From the NCBI RefSeq assembly GCF_008086595.1, contig NZ_RXYA01000002.1, positions 186,001 to 250,000 of the forward strand: DNA of 64,000 nt. The letters run 5' to 3'. A program made the translations under genes and the position numbers. The notes beneath the pieces were generated by a model. That model saw only the letters and a list, made by a program, of their open reading frames with translations, was not told the DNA's origin and did no database searches. This document shows, in pieces, positions 35,454-43,850 of this stretch. The stretch comes from Acetobacterium paludosum (GTDB lineage Bacteria; Bacillota; Clostridia; Eubacteriales; Eubacteriaceae). How positions within the stretch are numbered: position 1 is the first letter of the stretch; every line of letters begins with the position of its first letter.

Positions 35454-35675
35454 TCAACTGATTGTAACTTTCTTAACTTTTTTTTCTTCTTTCGGCTCAC
35501 CTCCTGGGTGGGCTGCGTCAACGACACATTCCTTTACCAGTTCCCAGATCATCATTTTCATTTCTTTTTCGATAACATCCATATGTCCAACCACGGATGT
35601 TGGCAGCAGTGATGAAAATGCTTCTTTTTCAATCTTTTTCGCCTGGATCATTTTCTCGATAAATTCACTACGCAT
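35454..35675 (-). CDS. 73-residue protein between the two ArsA-like ATPases
   Basis: No family recognised. GGAGG before ATG 35675 and an 8-base overlap with the upstream ATPase gene show it is real and coupled. It is predicted helical for 50 residues (FIEKMIQAKKIEKEAFSSLL, then an amphipathic second helix), followed by a charged linker and a short beta strand, KKVKKVTIS, at the very end. The MarR protein of the same locus ends almost identically (TKVRKITIE). It may be an adaptor that binds the ATPases; this is inferred from position and tail. Confidence 0.8.
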   Translation of the reverse strand: MRSEFIEKMIQAKKIEKEAFSSLLPTSVVGHMDVIEKEMKMMIWELVKECVVDAAHPGGEPKEEKKVKKVTIS

Positions 35676-36858
35676 TTCTGACCTCCAATTGATTTCCAAA
35701 CTGAATGACGAGGGTATCCGCGTCATACTTGGCACTAACAACTTCCATTCCCCGGAGCGTATTCGGCATGGGGATATTCCGTTTGTAGTTGCCAATTTTT
35801 ATGATCACGTCCGACCCGGAAAGATTGACCGACACCTCATTCTTTGTAATATTTGGCAAATACAATTTCATGGCATAACCATTTTCATTCGCTTCATAGC
35901 TTTCCCCTTCAATATCATCCATGATATCAAACAAGCTATCTTTCCCGCTGAAAGCATCTTCGCAGATGCGGTTGATGGAATCCAGCCCGAGGAGATCCGT
36001 GTCATACCAGGGGATATTATACTGAGGAACCGTCTCAAAACAATTATTGATCTCTTCAATATAGGTTTTCTGAATGGTGACCCATTCATCAAAAAACGAG
36101 TTGTCTATTTCCTTCGGGAGAATCCGGTTGATAAAAACGCCGTCCACATGATAGTTGTACAGTTTCATGTACATATAATTCCGCTTTGTCTCTTCCACCA
36201 CCATTTTCTCAGGAATCGTAACCAGTCTGACTGAGGTGACTTCCTTATTTTTGAGCAGCTCCTGCAATTCAATCAGCTTTACATAGAGCTTTTCGATATC
36301 GCTCATGGCATGCTTGTCCGGCAATTGAATCTTGAACAGCGACTTTGAGACCGGCGATAATATCCGCATGGCCACTTTCCCCATCGGGAAAAACTTATCC
36401 ATATACCAGCATAAAAGCTCTGGAAATTTAAGCAGTGACAATGTTTCTCCGGTTGGGGCGCAATCGACAATAATCCGTTCGTAATCGCTGTTATTATAAA
36501 TATCCTGGATTTTAAGGAGCGAGAACAACTCATCCATTCCCGGCATCATGGTAAATTCATCCATTTCTAAATTATCCTGATTAAAGGAACCAATGAGATT
36601 GGAGAATGCCTTCATGATATTTTTATAATCATTTTCCATCATCTCATTCGCATCCACTTCCAATGCATATAAATCATCAGCCACTCGAACTTCATTCCCG
36701 CCAATCGGCATATTAAACAAATCTCCCAGGTTGTGGGCCATATCCGTGCTGATGATCAAGGTTTTCTTCCCCTCTTTTGATGATTTCAAAGCATGTGCAG
36801 CTGCCACACTGGTTTTTCCCACGCCGCCTTTGCCGGTAAATATAAGTATCCGTTTCAT
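35668..36858 (-). CDS. ArsA/Get3-family ATPase with C-terminal HSP20-like domain (copy 1)
   Basis: 396 residues, homologous to copy 2 with the same layout: FTGKGGVGKTSVAAAHALK, a segment STDMAHNLGDLF, switch II VDCAPTGETLSLLKFPE (again glutamate instead of histidine) and a C-terminal HSP20-like domain (about 318-390). No Get3 CxxC and no membrane segment are seen. ATG 36858 is used because the longer frame starts inside the GGAGG site. The gene order MarR, ATPase, small protein, ATPase suggests a heterodimeric energy-driven machine, perhaps for cofactor insertion or protein handling. Confidence 0.88.
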   Translation of the reverse strand: MKRILIFTGKGGVGKTSVAAAHALKSSKEGKKTLIISTDMAHNLGDLFNMPIGGNEVRVADDLYALEVDANEMMENDYKNIMKAFSNLIGSFNQDNLEMDEFTMMPGMDELFSLLKIQDIYNNSDYERIIVDCAPTGETLSLLKFPELLCWYMDKFFPMGKVAMRILSPVSKSLFKIQLPDKHAMSDIEKLYVKLIELQELLKNKEVTSVRLVTIPEKMVVEETKRNYMYMKLYNYHVDGVFINRILPKEIDNSFFDEWVTIQKTYIEEINNCFETVPQYNIPWYDTDLLGLDSINRICEDAFSGKDSLFDIMDDIEGESYEANENGYAMKLYLPNITKNEVSVNLSGSDVIIKIGNYKRNIPMPNTLRGMEVVSAKYDADTLVIQFGNQLEVRNA

Positions 36859-36922
36859 AATTTCCTCCATATTTTTATATTATTCTCTTTTCGAATTGTT
36901 CGGTTTCCGAAGTATTGTTTAA

Positions 36923-36945
36923 AAAGATGCTGCCTTCCGGCAGCA
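36923..36945 (-). terminator. intrinsic terminator between the MarR gene and the ArsA-like operon
   Basis: On the minus strand TGCTGCC-GGAA-GGCAGCA is followed by TCTTTTT. It should stop most transcripts from the MarR gene, so the ATPase operon needs its own promoter or read-through. Confidence 0.85.
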
Positions 36946-37006
36946 AGTTGACTAGAAATGGTAATACCAATACTTATTACATCTTGTTGAGTGCCACCTT
37001 CCGGGG

Positions 37007-37507
37007 TCACTCAATGGTAATTTTTCTTACCTTTGTTTCAGTCTTATCATGATTGCTCTTTTTCTCAGGATCCCGACTCAGGGTGTCCATCACCTTGTCG
37101 ATTAATTTAAAGACCAGCTGAATCTCTTCTTGCGTAAAGCTGTCCATGGCCAATTGCCCATAGCGACTCATCTCGCTGATGATGCGTTTAATCGTACCCA
37201 AACCATCATCCGTCATATGGATGGTGACAACCCGTTTGTCCTCAACGCTTCTTTCACGACTGACAAGCCCCCGCTTTTCCATTCTCGCCACAATTCCTGT
37301 GGCAGTATTAAGGGGAACCCCGATATAATCAGCAATCTGAGTCATATTCACATCACTTCTTCGGTACAGCAGGAGCATCATAAACAGCTCATTCTTAGAG
37401 CAGTTAAAAAGATCATTGCCCCACGTCTCTGGTGATAAAAGAAATTTTATCTTGTCAATATACTCAAATATTATCGATTCAAAATTGCCATTAAACTCTT
37501 TAATCAT
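37007..37507 (-). CDS. MarR-family regulator of the ArsA-like operon
   Basis: 166 residues. The winged helix covers NMTQIADYIGVPLNTATGIVARMEKRGLVSR and the wing SVEDKRVVTIHMTDDG. A C-terminal extension of about 20 charged residues ends in TKVRKITIE, like the tail of the 73-residue protein. AAAGGAAAG before ATG 37507 sets the start. It is the first gene in the locus and probably controls both itself and the ATPases; the sequence CGAAGTATT occurs in both upstream regions. Confidence 0.9.
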   Translation of the reverse strand: MIKEFNGNFESIIFEYIDKIKFLLSPETWGNDLFNCSKNELFMMLLLYRRSDVNMTQIADYIGVPLNTATGIVARMEKRGLVSRERSVEDKRVVTIHMTDDGLGTIKRIISEMSRYGQLAMDSFTQEEIQLVFKLIDKVMDTLSRDPEKKSNHDKTETKVRKITIE

Positions 37508-37530
37508 TGTCTTCTTTCCTTTTTCATTTC

Positions 37531-37591
37531 GCAATATTGCTTCGACTTGTGAATTATTTTTAATTCTACTCGCGAAGTATTATTTTGTCAA
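37531..37591 (-). promoter_or_regulatory. promoter and candidate operators of the MarR gene
   Basis: On the minus strand TTGACA (37586-37591) and TAGAAT (37563-37568) are 17 bases apart. The spacer contains CGAAGTATTATTT (37573-37585), which recurs with one change at 36908-36920 upstream of the first ATPase gene. A perfect palindrome GCAATATTGC lies at 37531-37540 in the untranslated leader. Confidence 0.7.
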
Positions 37592-37685
37592 CCATTATTT
37601 TTAAACTTGTACGATAGAAATCTGATTCATTGACTTCGACAACCTGATAAAGACGTTTATCTATTCATGTATCATCTTCACAAAG

Positions 37686-37731
37686 AAAACAATCAGCATC
37701 ATGCCGTTGAGACATGATACTGATTGTTTTG
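37686..37731 (-). terminator. intrinsic terminator of the rubrerythrin gene
   Basis: AAAACAATCAG-x-ATCATG pairs with CATGAT-x-CTGATTGTTTT, with TTTTCTTT after the stem on the minus strand. Confidence 0.88.
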
Positions 37732-37756
37732 ATTATATTATTTAATTTAATAAATT

Positions 37757-38353
37757 TTAGTAGGTTTCCTCAAACAGTTCAAAATAATCTTTTGCATGCT
37801 TGCAGGCTGGGCAAGTATCAGGTACTTCTGCGCCCTCATAAATGTAACCGCAATTTGAGCATTTCCATTTAACATCACTGAAACGTTTGAAGGTTCTTCC
37901 CAATTCAATATTGGCAGCCAGCTTCAAATAACGTGTTTCATGCGCTTTTTCAGCAACAACAACTTCCAGCCAGGTTTCTGCAATTTCCGGGAAACCTTCT
38001 TTTTTTGCTATTTCAGCAAATTTAGGATAAAGTTCTTTCCATTCTTCATTCTCCCCAGATGCTGCATGCAGTAAGTTGTTTTTGGTATCGCTTAGCGCCA
38101 CTGGAAAGTCGGCATTGACGTTGACATTAACTGCTTCTCCAGTAACATATTCGTTGCTTACAATATATTTATAAAACAATTCACCATGTTCTTTTTCATT
38201 TCCGGCTGTTTCAGTAAAGATATTGCTGATTTGAACATATCCTTCCTTTTTGGCAACCGATGCAAAAAATGTATAACGCATTCTAGCCTGGGATTCTCCG
38301 ACAAAAGACTGCATTAAATTTTGTAGTGTTTGTGTACCGTTCAGTTTACCCAT
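37757..38353 (-). CDS. rbr: rubrerythrin
   Basis: A 198-residue cytoplasmic NADH-linked peroxide reductase. The ferritin-like four-helix part has the di-iron ligands in ESQARMRY and EKEHGELF (about 20-57) and EVVVAEKAHETRY (about 127-140). A C-terminal rubredoxin-like iron site, CSNCGYIYEG and CPACKHAKDYF, completes it. Length and order are normal. A PerR-type box lies in its promoter, so peroxide induction is expected. AAAGGAG precedes the ATG. Confidence 0.96.
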   Translation of the reverse strand: MGKLNGTQTLQNLMQSFVGESQARMRYTFFASVAKKEGYVQISNIFTETAGNEKEHGELFYKYIVSNEYVTGEAVNVNVNADFPVALSDTKNNLLHAASGENEEWKELYPKFAEIAKKEGFPEIAETWLEVVVAEKAHETRYLKLAANIELGRTFKRFSDVKWKCSNCGYIYEGAEVPDTCPACKHAKDYFELFEETY

Positions 38354-38364
38354 ATCTTTCTCCT

Positions 38365-38421
38365 TTATAATGATTATAATCTTCTATAAGTATATTATAT
38401 ACCCTATTTCCAAAAGATCAA
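38365..38421 (-). promoter_or_regulatory. rubrerythrin promoter with a PerR-type box
   Basis: TTATAATGATTATAA at 38365-38379 matches the PerR consensus TTATAATNATTATAA at every position. On the minus strand TTGATC (38416-38421) and TATAAT (38394-38399) with a 16-base spacer place the box at and just after the start of transcription, suited to repression. Confidence 0.85.
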
Positions 38422-38428
38422 ACCTATT

Positions 38429-40213
38429 TTACAGCTTTTCTGAGTTTGTTTTATCAATAAATCGAATCAACTCTTGAGCTGCGATGTAGGGTCCATCCTG
38501 TTCGCAACCAGGAATCCCCAGCTGTGTTCTAATCATGCCAACCTGCACTCCGATTTCTTTCATTTTTTTGAATGTTTTCCTGGCAATTTTTTCATGCTCT
38601 TCTTTCATCTGAACCGCACCGAACGGGTTGGCAAAATAGGTATTGGTTAAACCCACTTCTCCAGTGGTTCCTTTGGCCATCCGTTTTCCCTCAGAGAAAA
38701 CATCATAGGCCGCGTTTAAATCTTCAAATATTTCGATGGCCGGGACTTCATCGTCGATTTTCTCGTAGTTGTTGATGTAAAAGATGAAATCCACCCGGGT
38801 CGATTTCGAAATTTCTTCATAGGTCATTTGAGGCACAATGACTCGGGCATTCGCAATGTTGGGGTTCATAAAAATACTGCGATCCATTGTGCTGTAGGCA
38901 TAACCCGGCTGAAGATCATCCAGCCGGACAAAGGCGCCAACTTCGGTGCCGACTGCCATGAGCTCACCTTCCTTGTTAAAATGAAGTGATCCCATATCAT
39001 CGATAAGGATGTCAAAATCACACGCCATTTCTCTGGGAAGCTTGTTAATGGCTTCCAGTGTCTCGGATTTTCCAGCTCCACTGTCGCCAATCAGCATGAT
39101 GTTCGCCGATTTTCTGCCGCCAACTCTTATCTTTGCAAAGGCCCCATGAATCGGCAGTGCTTTCATTTCAATCTGGATGACATTGTGAAGCGTCAGCAAA
39201 ATCTTCTTCATATACCCAAAATAGTCGATTTGCGCAAGATCTGGAATCAGCCCATAATAAACATCATCTTCTTTTGTCACAAAGCCGAGTTTCTCATCTT
39301 CGTCAAAAATACTTTCATCCAAACCGAAGAAAACCACTGAATCCGGCTTTTGTTTTGTAAATTCTTCTGGCGTAGCCATTTCAAATAAATTGAACAAGCC
39401 AGCGCCTAATGCCATATACTCTTTTTGTACATAAACAATGGATAATAAGCGGCCGACCTTCAAAGGAATTGCAAACCATTCATCACTCGCCAGATAAAAT
39501 TTTTGTAAAATACGTTTATCCTTAACTGGAAATACCCCTTCGCGTTTGTTCGACTGGGTGTAAAAAATAACAGGGGGCTCAAAAATTGCTTCCCAAATAT
39601 AAGGAATCTGATATAGCGAATCGTTTTTGCTCTTCGCTTCCCGGTCGAATTCAAAATAATCAGCTAAAAAGGCCACCTGGGCACCACTGGGAAGCTGTCG
39701 ATAAATACGCACACCTTTTCCGGTTACATTAAAATGAATATTACGATAAAGATCCAGAACCATTTTCTTAAACGCATCATTATTTGATATCAAAGAAAAA
39801 GCTTTCGATCGTTTTGTGCCTTCATCCGGGCTATAACCATCCATTTTAATCATAAAACGCTGGATTCCTCGCCAGTAATTGTAAAAGCCTTCAAGAAAGC
39901 CCAAAAACAATTGGGAATATTCTTCATAAGTCATTTGAATATCAAAATAGCCGGAACGGATAATTTCTTCCAGTGAATTGATATTGAGCAAATATATAAA
40001 ATCAATAAATTCACGTTCGTTAAAATCTCCGTTTTCATTTTGAAACGGTTCCAGTGTTTTGATTAGATAAGATTTTTTAACCTCCAGCTCTTTAATAAAG
40101 GTTTTAATTAATTTTTTAAAAAACGAAGATTTTATAATCTGTCCAATATTTGTGTATTTCAAGTCACCTTTAATGATTGCTGTACGTTCTAAATTAATAT
40201 TTTCTTCTTGCAT
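38429..40213 (-). CDS. HPr kinase/PEPCK-superfamily P-loop protein with long N-terminal domain
   Basis: 594 residues, of unclear function. Around 355-410 it reads like the catalytic core of HPr kinase/phosphorylase: the IHGAF histidine (about 356), P-loop GDSGAGKSET (376-385) and an acidic pair in DILIDDM (about 401-407). The following 180 residues look more like the PEPCK side of the superfamily. The first 350 residues match nothing I know and are much longer than in HprK (about 310 residues in total). AGGAGG precedes the ATG, nine bases after a HAD phosphatase gene in the same transcript. Confidence 0.75.
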   Translation of the reverse strand: MQEENINLERTAIIKGDLKYTNIGQIIKSSFFKKLIKTFIKELEVKKSYLIKTLEPFQNENGDFNEREFIDFIYLLNINSLEEIIRSGYFDIQMTYEEYSQLFLGFLEGFYNYWRGIQRFMIKMDGYSPDEGTKRSKAFSLISNNDAFKKMVLDLYRNIHFNVTGKGVRIYRQLPSGAQVAFLADYFEFDREAKSKNDSLYQIPYIWEAIFEPPVIFYTQSNKREGVFPVKDKRILQKFYLASDEWFAIPLKVGRLLSIVYVQKEYMALGAGLFNLFEMATPEEFTKQKPDSVVFFGLDESIFDEDEKLGFVTKEDDVYYGLIPDLAQIDYFGYMKKILLTLHNVIQIEMKALPIHGAFAKIRVGGRKSANIMLIGDSGAGKSETLEAINKLPREMACDFDILIDDMGSLHFNKEGELMAVGTEVGAFVRLDDLQPGYAYSTMDRSIFMNPNIANARVIVPQMTYEEISKSTRVDFIFYINNYEKIDDEVPAIEIFEDLNAAYDVFSEGKRMAKGTTGEVGLTNTYFANPFGAVQMKEEHEKIARKTFKKMKEIGVQVGMIRTQLGIPGCEQDGPYIAAQELIRFIDKTNSEKL

Positions 40214-40222
40214 ACTGTCCTC

Positions 40223-40873
40223 CTAACAAACAATATTCAGAAGCTCGGAAAAACTTGCAATGAGTTGTATTGCCCCAGCTTCTCTGAGCTCTTCCTCGCT
40301 GCCGCAGCCATAGGTCACCCCCACGGAAGCGATGCCAACTTCTTTTGCCCCAATAATATCGTAATAGCGATCTCCAACCATTAAAACATCCGATAGATCA
40401 ACGATCTGATGATCATTCAGAAGATCGGCAATGATTTCTTTTTTATTGCTGCGGGTACCGTCGTTATATGTTCCATAAACCCGATCAATCTCAATGTCAA
40501 ATGCCATGCTCTGGATGATTTTTCTGGCGTTAGTTTCATTTTTGGTTGTCGCTACCCCCAGAAAACACTTGTTTTTATATAGGGTATGAATCGTTGCTTT
40601 CACTCCGTCATAAATCGGGGTTTTATACATTCTGCCATTGTCTACATACTCTTCAAGATAAAATTTATATCCTTGTTGGGCCTCGCTTGGAGAAAACCCA
40701 AAAACGTCCTGAAAGGTTTTGAGAATCGGCGGTCCAATCAGCGGATTAACATCAACAACTTTTGGGTTCGGATACTTCATTTTTTCCAGAGCGTATTCAA
40801 GGCAGAAACGAAAGGTTTCGCTGGAATCAATTAGCGTTCCATCTAAATCAAATATAATGTGTGAATATTTCAT
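40223..40873 (-). CDS. HAD-family phosphatase (Gph/PpaX-like)
   Basis: 216 residues: motif I FDLDGTLIDSSE, motif II VATTKNETN, the lysine in GTRSNKKEII and motif III MVGDRYYDIIGAKEVG. The cap is the helical type of phosphoglycolate phosphatase and PpaX. AAAGGAG precedes the ATG. It is co-transcribed with the HPrK-like gene; in Bacillus subtilis the HAD pyrophosphatase PpaX is in the hprK operon and removes pyrophosphate formed by HprK, so a similar role is plausible though unproven. Confidence 0.88.
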   Translation of the reverse strand: MKYSHIIFDLDGTLIDSSETFRFCLEYALEKMKYPNPKVVDVNPLIGPPILKTFQDVFGFSPSEAQQGYKFYLEEYVDNGRMYKTPIYDGVKATIHTLYKNKCFLGVATTKNETNARKIIQSMAFDIEIDRVYGTYNDGTRSNKKEIIADLLNDHQIVDLSDVLMVGDRYYDIIGAKEVGIASVGVTYGCGSEEELREAGAIQLIASFSELLNIVC

Positions 40874-41099
40874 ATATATTAATATCTCCTTTCCTCCGGT
40901 ATTGTAGTAAAAAGATCCTATCCTGTTTCATTATTCATTGCCATTTCATCATTGGAATTCGGATTCTTTCTAATTTAACCTCATTGTAATATACAAATAC
41001 CCATTCAACAAGTCAAAATATCACACTTGAACAATGTAAAGCTTTTCTTTTGTACTATTTTTTTATTGTCAATCCAGACATCGTATCCGCAAAGATTCG

Positions 41100-41128
41100 T
41101 TGTGGCCTTCATTAATAAGTGTTATAAT
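41100..41128 (+). promoter_or_regulatory. sigma-A promoter of lemA
   Basis: TTGTGG (41100-41105), a 17-base spacer and TATAAT (41123-41128), with the start of transcription expected about 27 bases before the lemA ATG. Confidence 0.65.
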
Positions 41129-41161
41129 ATAACAAACAAAATTAAAAAGGAGGATTTAAAA

Positions 41162-41719
41162 ATGATTGCACTTCTAATTATTATCGGTCTTGTTGTTATA
41201 ATTGGGCTTTGGCTCATCGTTTCTCGAAATAGCTTCGTTAAGATTAAAAACCAAGTTGAAGAAGCTTTTTCAACTATGGATGTCTATTTGAAAAAACGTT
41301 ATGATCTGATCCCCAACCTTGTGGAAACGGTAAAGGGTTATGCGACCCATGAATCAGAAACCTTCGCAAAAGTAACCGCGGCCAGAACAGCAGCCATGAG
41401 CGCAACCAGTATTGACGAAAAGATTGCCAATGAAAATGCCTTGTCCGGAACCTTGAAAAGTCTCTTCGCCGTTGCAGAAGCTTATCCCCAACTCCAGGCA
41501 AACACGAATTTTCTTGATTTGCAGCAACAGCTGCAATCCATCGAAAACGATATTGCCAATTCAAGAAAATACTACAATGCAACCGTTCGAACAATGAACA
41601 CGAAGGTTGAGTCCTTCCCAAGCAATATTGTTGCCAATATGTTCGGCTTCAAAAAACAACCATTCTTTGAAGTGGGAGCTCCAGAAGAACGAGAAAACGT
41701 CCAAGTTAAATTTAATTAA
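41162..41719 (+). CDS. lemA: LemA family protein
   Basis: 185 residues: an N-terminal membrane helix (about 3-21), then the LemA three-helix domain with IKNQVEEAFSTMDVYLKKR, YDLIPNLVETVKGYATHE, RKYYNATVRTMNTKVESFP and SNIVANMFGF. AAAGGAGG sets ATG 41162. The next gene encodes a DUF2207 membrane protein, a common partner. The biochemical role of the pair is unknown. Confidence 0.93.
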   Translation: MIALLIIIGLVVIIGLWLIVSRNSFVKIKNQVEEAFSTMDVYLKKRYDLIPNLVETVKGYATHESETFAKVTAARTAAMSATSIDEKIANENALSGTLKSLFAVAEAYPQLQANTNFLDLQQQLQSIENDIANSRKYYNATVRTMNTKVESFPSNIVANMFGFKKQPFFEVGAPEERENVQVKFN

Positions 41720-41744
41720 AAATATCATTTTGGAGGTAAACGAA

Positions 41745-43661
41745 GTGAAAAATCGATGCGCACTTCTTCTTCTTGGCCTTCTTCTTTTTGGATCTGTTTT
41801 TCCTGGAAGCACGTTTGCTCAAGAAGCTTTTGATATAACACAATATAATGTGACCATGGACGTTCAGGAAAATCATGCTTATGATATACAAGAAAACATA
41901 ACAGTCGCTTTTTCCGCAGCACGCCATGGTATTTTTCGATACATTCCTTATAAAGGAGATTTTTATCGCGAGATTGATGGAAAGCCCGTCGATACACCTT
42001 ATACCGCCCGAGTCTCTAATGTTTCGGTTTCTAATTTCAAATATGAAACATCCAATGAAAATAATAATGTTGTCATCACTATTGGCGATAAAAATCAAAC
42101 AGTATCTGGAACTCAAACCTACCCCATTTCTTACGTTTGGAACCCAGGTGATGATAAAATTAATTCTATGGATGATGTTTATTACAATATCATTCCACAA
42201 AATTGGGATACAAGCATTCAGAACGCCAGTTTCACGATTGTTATGCCAAAAGCTTTTGATTCTTCTAAGGTAGAATTTATTACAGGTGGCTATGGCAGTA
42301 CCGATACCACCGCCGTTGATTTTACCATTAACGGAAATACCATTAATGGAACTCTGAATCGGCCATTATCCAACAATGAAGGCGTTACCTTAAAAATAAA
42401 TTTACCTGAAGGTTATTTTGTGGGAGCCTTTACCGGTAACGAATTTGATCCCTTGATGTATATCCTGTTCGCTTTGTCCTTACTGGGTGCGGCTCTGATC
42501 TGGTTTTTTACAGGACGAGACGAAAAGCCGGTGGAACCAGTCGAATTTTACCCACCACATGATTTCACCCCATCCCAGATTGGTTTTATTGTGGATGGTG
42601 ATCTAGACAAACCGGAAGTCATTTCTCTGCTCATGTATTGGGCAGATAAGGGTTATATGACCATCGAACAGGTGGATAAAAAGAAATTTATATTCCATAA
42701 GATTAAGAATCTGCCAGATACAGCGGAAGATTTTGAACAGACTTTTTTCGTTAATCTTTTTGATCAAAAAGATAGTTTTTCAACCGAAAGCGTACCGGCC
42801 AGCTTTTACGATACGTTTGTTGCGACGAAGCTCCAGATCAAAAGTTATTTTAATATTCCGGAAAATAGACTGTTTACCGCGGCATCAAAGGCTGGCTTTG
42901 GATTCATCACAGCGATCATGTGCTTTCCGCTGCTGACACTGGTGATCAACGGTGCTTATCGCTCAAGCATGCTGACATCTTTTGGGGATGGTCTGCTTGC
43001 TATCGGTTTTTCCGCACTCTTTACTGTGTTGCCGACAATCTTCAGCGTTAACATCATCACCACAGCAATTCGAAACCGACAGGGCACGTCAACAAAAAAA
43101 ACAACTGGTCGGTTGATTTTAGGCATTGTACTCACTGTCGTCTTTGCTCTGATTGTGTTTGTTGCCAGCATGCTATTGGGTTATGAAAGTATCATCCCGG
43201 CACTGGTAGCATTACTTGCCACCTATGGCATTTCAGTATTCCAAATCATCTCAACTAAACGAACGGAAACTGGCCGTCAGTGGTTAGGCGAAGTTCTTGG
43301 TTTTAAGAATTTCATTGAAAAAGCTGAAAAAGATCGTATTTTAGCTTTAGTCAATGAGAACCCTCAGTATTTTTACAATATTCTGCCCTATGCTTATGTT
43401 TTAGGGGTCACGGATAAATGGGCGAAAAATTTCGAATCAATTGCCATTGAACAGCCTAGTTGGTATTACGGACAGACCTATGGGGATCCCTTTACGTCGA
43501 TAATATTTGCCAGTGCGCTGATGCACAGCATGAATTCAATTTCATCCAATATCATTGTTCCGCCTAACTCTGGCTCCGGCGGCTTCGGCGGTGGCGGCTT
43601 CTCTGGCGGCGGTGGTTTCTCCGGCGGCGGTGGCGGCGGTGGTGGCGGCGGCAGCTGGTAA
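41745..43661 (+). CDS. DUF2207 membrane protein with glycine-rich C-terminus
   Basis: 638 residues: signal peptide (about 1-25, cleaved near TFA-QE), an extracytoplasmic beta-rich DUF2207 domain, a membrane segment near 240-258, a cytoplasmic part, two or more further membrane segments (about 385-480) and a final extended tail of glycine blocks ending GGGGSW. The GTG at 41745 is preceded by GGAGG; the longer frame overlaps lemA. DUF2207-lemA pairs are frequent and thought to be envelope functions. The GGGSW ending recurs in the secreted peptide at 45301. Confidence 0.88.
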   Translation: MKNRCALLLLGLLLFGSVFPGSTFAQEAFDITQYNVTMDVQENHAYDIQENITVAFSAARHGIFRYIPYKGDFYREIDGKPVDTPYTARVSNVSVSNFKYETSNENNNVVITIGDKNQTVSGTQTYPISYVWNPGDDKINSMDDVYYNIIPQNWDTSIQNASFTIVMPKAFDSSKVEFITGGYGSTDTTAVDFTINGNTINGTLNRPLSNNEGVTLKINLPEGYFVGAFTGNEFDPLMYILFALSLLGAALIWFFTGRDEKPVEPVEFYPPHDFTPSQIGFIVDGDLDKPEVISLLMYWADKGYMTIEQVDKKKFIFHKIKNLPDTAEDFEQTFFVNLFDQKDSFSTESVPASFYDTFVATKLQIKSYFNIPENRLFTAASKAGFGFITAIMCFPLLTLVINGAYRSSMLTSFGDGLLAIGFSALFTVLPTIFSVNIITTAIRNRQGTSTKKTTGRLILGIVLTVVFALIVFVASMLLGYESIIPALVALLATYGISVFQIISTKRTETGRQWLGEVLGFKNFIEKAEKDRILALVNENPQYFYNILPYAYVLGVTDKWAKNFESIAIEQPSWYYGQTYGDPFTSIIFASALMHSMNSISSNIIVPPNSGSGGFGGGGFSGGGGFSGGGGGGGGGGSW

Positions 43662-43708
43662 GGGCCATATGTGTCATTGATTATGAATTTAAACACCTAT
43701 AATTCATA

Positions 43709-43745
43709 CAAAAAGCAACGGCCTAATTGACCGTTGCTTTTTTAC
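43709..43745 (+). terminator. intrinsic terminator of the lemA-DUF2207 operon
   Basis: AAAAAGCAACGG pairs with CCGTTGCTTTTTT across an eight-to-nine-base loop. Confidence 0.92.
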
Positions 43746-43850
43746 CTTTACATTTAATTTTTTCCCGACTATTTACACCATAAACCATAAAGTATATACT
43801 AAATATTAGCGAGCATTCACAAATTCATGTGAATAAGAGGAGGTCTCACA

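Noticed and set aside
35689-36234. 181-residue plus-strand frame
   Set aside because: Antisense to the first ArsA-like ATPase gene and its downstream neighbour; no ribosome site or family signature.
34276-36858. arsenite efflux operon
   Set aside because: No arsB, arsC or arsR-type neighbour, ArsA metal cysteines not apparent, and the switch-II histidine is glutamate in both ATPases.
43478-43696. proline-rich minus-strand frame
   Set aside because: Complement of the glycine-rich tail of the DUF2207 gene.
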